DNA of 9,154 nucleotides from an uncultured Candidatus Melainabacteria bacterium (GTDB lineage: Bacteria; Cyanobacteriota; Vampirovibrionia; Gastranaerophilales; Gastranaerophilaceae): positions 1 to 9,154 of the forward strand of contig CAKVMU010000055.1 in NCBI GenBank assembly GCA_934773085.1, in the 5' to 3' direction. Shown here in pieces: positions 6,468 through 9,154 of the stretch. Both the position numbers and the translations under genes were made by a program. The notes under the pieces were generated by a model that was not told the DNA's origin, searched no databases, and saw only the letters and a program-made list of their open reading frames with translations. Each line of letters begins with the position of its first letter. Positions within the stretch are counted from its first letter, which is position 1.

Positions 6468-6517
6468 ACCCCCGCAATGACAGTAAACTTGTAGTCACGA
6501 CCTGCCAACCCAATACT
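6465..6517 (-). repeat. Repeat unit R1 (reverse orientation)
   Basis: It matches the 53-bp unit that begins TTTACCCCCGCAATGACAG and ends near CCAACCCAAT, with a few changes from R2 and R3 (CAGTAAA for CAGCAAA, CACGACC for CACAACC). A stray TTTACCCCCATTT fragment (6518-6530) separates it from R2. Confidence 0.85.
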
Positions 6518-6527
6518 TTTACCCCCA

Positions 6528-6580
6528 TTTACCCCCGCAATGACAGCAAACTTGTAGTCACAACCTGCCAACCCAATGTA
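6528..6580 (-). repeat. Repeat unit R2 (53 bp, reverse orientation)
   Basis: Identical base for base to R3, which follows without a gap. The two are a recent perfect tandem duplication inside an older array. Confidence 0.92.
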
Positions 6581-6633
6581 TTTACCCCCGCAATGACAGC
6601 AAACTTGTAGTCACAACCTGCCAACCCAATGTA
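6581..6633 (-). repeat. Repeat unit R3 (53 bp, reverse orientation)
   Basis: Identical to R2 and directly abutting it. The perfect identity, against the diverged R1, F1 and F2, points to recent expansion by slippage or recombination. Confidence 0.92.
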
Positions 6634-6661
6634 TTTACCCCCGCAATGACAGCAATTTTGT
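6634..6661 (-). repeat. Partial repeat unit R4
   Basis: The first 22 bases of the unit are intact; then the sequence diverges (TTTTGTAATG in place of ACTTGTAGTC). Its first 17 bases, TTTACCCCCGCAATGAC (6634-6650), have an exact inverted match at 8991-9007 beyond the 690-aa gene. Confidence 0.85.
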
Positions 6662-6676
6662 AATGTAAAGTTATTA

Positions 6677-6713
6677 CCTTCTCCCTTCGGGAGAAGGCTA
6701 GGATGAGGGGACA
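6677..6713 (+). repeat. Palindromic hairpin element, left copy
   Basis: CCTTCTCCC (6677-6685) pairs with GGGAGAAGG (6689-6697) around a TTC loop, followed by CTAGGATGAGGGGAC. A homologous hairpin plus tail occurs at 9053-9090 in the same orientation. It resembles the short C/T-then-G/A palindromes scattered between genes in many bacteria. There is no T-run, so it is not a standard terminator. Confidence 0.75.
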
Positions 6714-6850
6714 AGTTTATTCTTTGTCTTTGAGAAGAATTAAGAGCCGTGCTTAAAACCTTATGTAAACATTTGTAACAATATTACCAAATATATTAAA
6801 GTTTTTTGAAAAATATGCCGTTATACATACTACTAATAGGGAAAAGAAAA

Positions 6851-6857
6851 AAAGGAG
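6851..6857 (+). promoter_or_regulatory. Ribosome binding site setting the start of the 690-aa gene
   Basis: AAAGGAG sits eight bases before the ATG at 6866. The same frame is open back to a TTG at 6806, but that TTG has no Shine-Dalgarno site and would add 20 residues of unlike composition, so 6866 is the better start. Confidence 0.88.
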
Positions 6858-6865
6858 TAAACACT

Positions 6866-8938
6866 ATGACAAAAATCGATATCAGCAAAGCATATCAATT
6901 TTTAGCAAGCTTCGGGGACGTAAATGCTTGGAAAGAACAAGCTGACGGTTGCGGTACAAATGGCAAAAAAGACGGTACTGTTATTAAGTCTGAGTTCAGA
7001 GCATTCATGAAAGAAAACTTTGCCTCTTGGAATGGTGAATCTAATACCGTAAAAGAAGTAAATGACTTGGTTGATAGATTTTGGAATAAAATTGATACAA
7101 ACACTTCTGAAAAGAAGATTGCAGGTACTGCTTATAAAGATTTGAACGGCTTGAATAATGACGAAGTCGAAGCTCTTGGGAATAAATTAGAACTCTATGT
7201 AGCGTTTGATACCTATATGTCAAAGATTTCTGCACCAAAAGTTTTGACAACACAAGCAATGCAATGGAAAAAAGATGTCAGAGACGGTTTATCAGTCTCT
7301 TTGGAAGAATATATTAAACAAGGTGGCTCTAAAGACGGTCTTGAAGCTTATTTGGAACAAATTCGTCCGACTGTTGAAAACAAAGCGACTGCTAATTGCT
7401 GTGCAAAAGAATATCAAGACTCTTTAGCTTCCGGTATATTGAAGGACTATAAGGATTTTGATATCAGAAGTGACGAAGATTTGCAAAACATTATCAATAA
7501 ATATCTTGAAGGCGTCGGCGCAGACAAAACTCCGGAACAAATTCAAGAAGATATCAAAGCTATTCTTGACGGATACTTAGCAACTGCAGGTATCGGCAAA
7601 GGTAATTCTGACATTTTGGGCGATTATGGTTATTCTCAAAATGAAGATGACCGCTTGAATGCGATTCAATCAGAGAAAGTTAAAAAAGATTTGTTGAATT
7701 CTGTGAAAAATAGTGATTACTACAAAAAGTATCCGGAAGACTTCACTAAACTTATTGAGAACTTTGTAAAATCACTAACTGTGAAAGACATCAAAGGTGA
7801 TATAACAGAATTGTTTACATCTTCTACTGAGTACAAAAACTTTGAAAAACAATGTCAAGTTTATGATTTGTTTGCAGATGACAATACTGATTGGGCAGAT
7901 GCTATTAAAAATGGTAATTTTAGCGAAAATCTTCAAAATGTTCTTGGGGATGAAGTAAGAAAGTTGCCTATCAACTATACTATTATTGATGCAGCTGTTG
8001 CTCAAGTCTTAAATGGAAATTTTGTTAACTCAGATGGTTCTATTGATACAGAATCACTTAAACAATGGGCATTGGAACAATTTATTGTTGAATTAGCCCA
8101 AAAAACTCATAGCGAATACTCAAAAGCTGAGTTGGAAGACTTGTATTACAAGTCAGCAGAAATTGACCCGTCTATTGAAAACAAAAGAGCATCAGCTTTA
8201 GCAACTTGTAAATCTTTGGCAAAATTCGGTACTAAACACGCAGAGCGTGTAGCTGATTATATTGACAATATTAAAAACGCAGGACGTTCTTCAACTATTG
8301 ATAATAACATGAAGGCTTTATTTGCAGCTATTAAAAATGTTCAAGAAACATCAAGTACAACAGGCAGCGACGATAATACATCAGTTTCAAAAACACCATT
8401 GACGAAAGATCTTCAGGAAATTAAAGATTACGGATATACTGATGACAATTCAGGATATCTTGAAACGAACAGATATAGTGATGGTAAAGACGTAACTGAC
8501 AAAACAAAAGCTGATACAAAAGCCGACGGAATAGCTCAAGTATCCACATATGCACAAAATCTTAAAAAGACTTTATTGAACTCAGGTAAATACAATGCTG
8601 CGGCATTAGAGACAGCTTTTAACAAAGTAGTTGCATACTTTACTGCATATATTAATGCATCAGGAGACGAAGTAAGTGGTGTTGCTCATAAAGAACATAC
8701 GAGTTACAAAGTTAACTTTAATGCAAATGGCGAATATTATACTGAAAGCTATAATGTTGACCAACACAAAAAGGCAGATAATTTAGATGGATATAATTCA
8801 GATAAAGATGTAATACAATGGCAAAGACATTGTCGCAGGTACGGTGGTTCTAAAAAACGTTTTGATCAAATGTTCATAAGCAAGAATGCAATTATCAATA
8901 AGTTTATTGAATATTACAATCAAGCATTAAGCGCATAA
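6866..8938 (+). CDS. Large helical hypothetical protein, possibly with internal repeats
   Basis: I do not recognise the 690-residue product. It is acidic/lysine-rich and looks mostly alpha-helical and soluble, without signal peptide, membrane segment or enzyme motif. Residues 32-43 (NGKKDGTVIKSE) resemble a degenerate EF-hand loop. Two stretches look related: 253-303, starting DYGYSQNEDD, with DLLNS and then FTKLIENF; and 521-595, starting DYGYTDDNSG, with TLLNS and then FNKVVAYF. A weaker third may lie at 183-217. A Ser/Thr/Asp-rich linker (about 493-511) separates an N-terminal helical part from the C-terminal module. The C-terminus is basic around CRRYGGSKKR. The gene stands alone, with a strong RBS, a strong terminator and repeat elements on both sides. 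A structural or surface-exported role is conceivable, but no export signal is visible. Reality of the gene is near certain; function is unknown. Confidence 0.85.
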   Translation: MTKIDISKAYQFLASFGDVNAWKEQADGCGTNGKKDGTVIKSEFRAFMKENFASWNGESNTVKEVNDLVDRFWNKIDTNTSEKKIAGTAYKDLNGLNNDEVEALGNKLELYVAFDTYMSKISAPKVLTTQAMQWKKDVRDGLSVSLEEYIKQGGSKDGLEAYLEQIRPTVENKATANCCAKEYQDSLASGILKDYKDFDIRSDEDLQNIINKYLEGVGADKTPEQIQEDIKAILDGYLATAGIGKGNSDILGDYGYSQNEDDRLNAIQSEKVKKDLLNSVKNSDYYKKYPEDFTKLIENFVKSLTVKDIKGDITELFTSSTEYKNFEKQCQVYDLFADDNTDWADAIKNGNFSENLQNVLGDEVRKLPINYTIIDAAVAQVLNGNFVNSDGSIDTESLKQWALEQFIVELAQKTHSEYSKAELEDLYYKSAEIDPSIENKRASALATCKSLAKFGTKHAERVADYIDNIKNAGRSSTIDNNMKALFAAIKNVQETSSTTGSDDNTSVSKTPLTKDLQEIKDYGYTDDNSGYLETNRYSDGKDVTDKTKADTKADGIAQVSTYAQNLKKTLLNSGKYNAAALETAFNKVVAYFTAYINASGDEVSGVAHKEHTSYKVNFNANGEYYTESYNVDQHKKADNLDGYNSDKDVIQWQRHCRRYGGSKKRFDQMFISKNAIINKFIEYYNQALSA

Positions 8939-8944
8939 AATATT

Positions 8945-8981
8945 GCAAGCGGTAAATCTTCGATTTACCGCTTGCTTTTTT
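8945..8981 (+). terminator. Strong intrinsic terminator of the 690-aa gene
   Basis: A 14-bp perfect stem, 8945-8958 with 8962-8975 (GCAAGCGGTAAATC and its complement), closes on a TTC loop and is followed by six T. It starts six bases after the stop codon. Confidence 0.95.
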
Positions 8982-8990
8982 ATCCCATCC

Positions 8991-9036
8991 GTCATTGCGG
9001 GGGTAAATGTATTGGGTTGATAGGTTGTGACTACAA
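8991..9036 (+). repeat. Repeat unit on the right side of the 690-aa gene (forward orientation)
   Basis: GTCATTGCGGGGGTAAA, then a GTATTGGGTTG, AGGTTGTGACTACAA series, matches the reverse complement of R2/R3 closely. It is inverted relative to R1-R4, so the 690-aa gene is bracketed by inverted copies, with 17 exact bases at 6634-6650 and 8991-9007. Confidence 0.88.
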
Positions 9037-9052
9037 TATTGGCGGTTTTAGT

Positions 9053-9090
9053 CCCTCTCCTAGCAGGAGAGGGATTAAGGGTGAGGTGTC
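9053..9090 (+). repeat. Palindromic hairpin element, right copy
   Basis: CCCTCTCCT (9053-9061) pairs with AGGAGAGGG (9065-9073) around an AGC loop, followed by ATTAAGGGTGAGGTGTC. Stem length, 3-nt loop and G-rich tail match the element at 6677-6713, with compensatory changes in the stem. Confidence 0.75.
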
Positions 9091-9118
9091 AGCTAGTAAA
9101 ATGCTGAAAGGGGTTCGG

Positions 9119-9150
9119 CATGACAGTTTTATAAGATTGTAGTGTCACAT
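9119..9150 (-). repeat. Possible diverged repeat unit at the window end
   Basis: CATGACAG, then TTGTAGTGTCACA, resembles CAATGACAG...TTGTAGTCACA of the R units in the same order. The match is interrupted and runs to the window edge, so this is only a weak call. No gene is seen between 8939 and the end. Confidence 0.4.
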
Positions 9151-9154
9151 TTTT

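Larger units (their letters stand above)
6301..6865. other. 565-bp intergenic region made largely of repeats
   Basis: It lies between the divergent 318-aa and 690-aa genes. The repeat array fills 6336-6661 and the hairpin element 6677-6713. The remaining 150 bp are the AT-rich leader of the 690-aa gene, which contains a near-repeat (TGTAAACAT and TTGTAACAAT, about 6765-6782) but no promoter pair I can defend. Open frames across the array on either strand simply translate the repeats and are not genes. Confidence 0.8.

Noticed and set aside
6275..6610. Plus-strand open frame across the repeat array
   Set aside because: Its protein is a translation of the repeats (a YPRNDSKLVVTTCQPN unit recurs) and it overlaps the start of the 318-aa gene; no Shine-Dalgarno site.
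6336..6661. CRISPR array
   Set aside because: Units abut directly or nearly so without unique spacers of even length, occur in both orientations, and no cas gene is present.
6529..6714. Minus-strand open frame through R2-R4 and the hairpin element
   Set aside because: It also only translates repeat units and the palindrome; composition and position are not gene-like.
6806..6865. TTG start 20 codons upstream for the 690-aa gene
   Set aside because: No ribosome site precedes it, whereas AAAGGAG sits at the right distance before the ATG at 6866.
6634..9036. Classical insertion sequence or composite transposon
   Set aside because: No transposase or integrase, no target-site duplication that I can see, and the outer hairpin elements are not inverted relative to each other.

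Overview
The window is an AT-rich stretch of bacterial chromosome with genes on both strands, standard-code stops (TAA and TGA) and clear Shine-Dalgarno sites. My best guess for the host is a gut lineage of non-photosynthetic Cyanobacteria relatives (Candidatus Gastranaerophilales / Melainabacteria). The basis is the pilin style (start MKKGFTLAEVLITMALIG, end NGWKVVY), a hypothetical protein with an N-terminal SPVFQA-type motif, and a cytoplasmic-looking LysM protein. This placement rests on recalled family resemblance, not on a marker gene.

Layout. At 1-345 a non-coding unit is duplicated in tandem with a period of 145 bp. It leads into a complete tRNA-Pro (anticodon CGG), and the first copy ends in only the first 11 bases of that tRNA. 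A bidirectional terminator separates the tRNA from a minus-strand Zn/Cd-type P1B ATPase (388-2244). The ATPase has a near-consensus promoter overlapped by a 10-6-10 perfect inverted repeat, a good metalloregulator operator candidate. Upstream on the same strand is a LysM protein (2312-2998). Pyruvate kinase (3138-4577, plus strand) diverges from it and ends at a second bidirectional terminator, shared with a minus-strand prepilin-like protein (4618-5286). The prepilin gene has its own promoter, whose -35 overlaps the stop codon of the preceding gene. That gene (5344-6300, minus) encodes an unrecognised 318-aa protein with a possible helix-turn-helix and 17-18-residue proline-led repeats resembling nuclease-associated modular repeats.

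From 6301 to 6865 there is no convincing gene. The stretch holds an array of about 53-65-bp repeats: two units in one orientation, then three and a part in the other, followed by a short palindromic hairpin element. A 690-aa helical protein of unknown function follows (6866-8938) with a strong RBS and a strong terminator. The same two repeat types recur just after it (8991-9073), the 53-bp unit now inverted, so the gene lies between inverted copies of the repeat.

How the genes work together. Pyruvate kinase is housekeeping glycolysis and the ATPase is metal efflux. The prepilin belongs to a type IV pilus or secretion pseudopilus whose machinery is not in the window. No pathway links all the genes. 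The parts most likely to be undescribed are the 690-aa protein with its flanking repeats, the 318-aa repeat protein, and the tRNA-leader duplication with its 15-nt complementarity to the tRNA D-arm.
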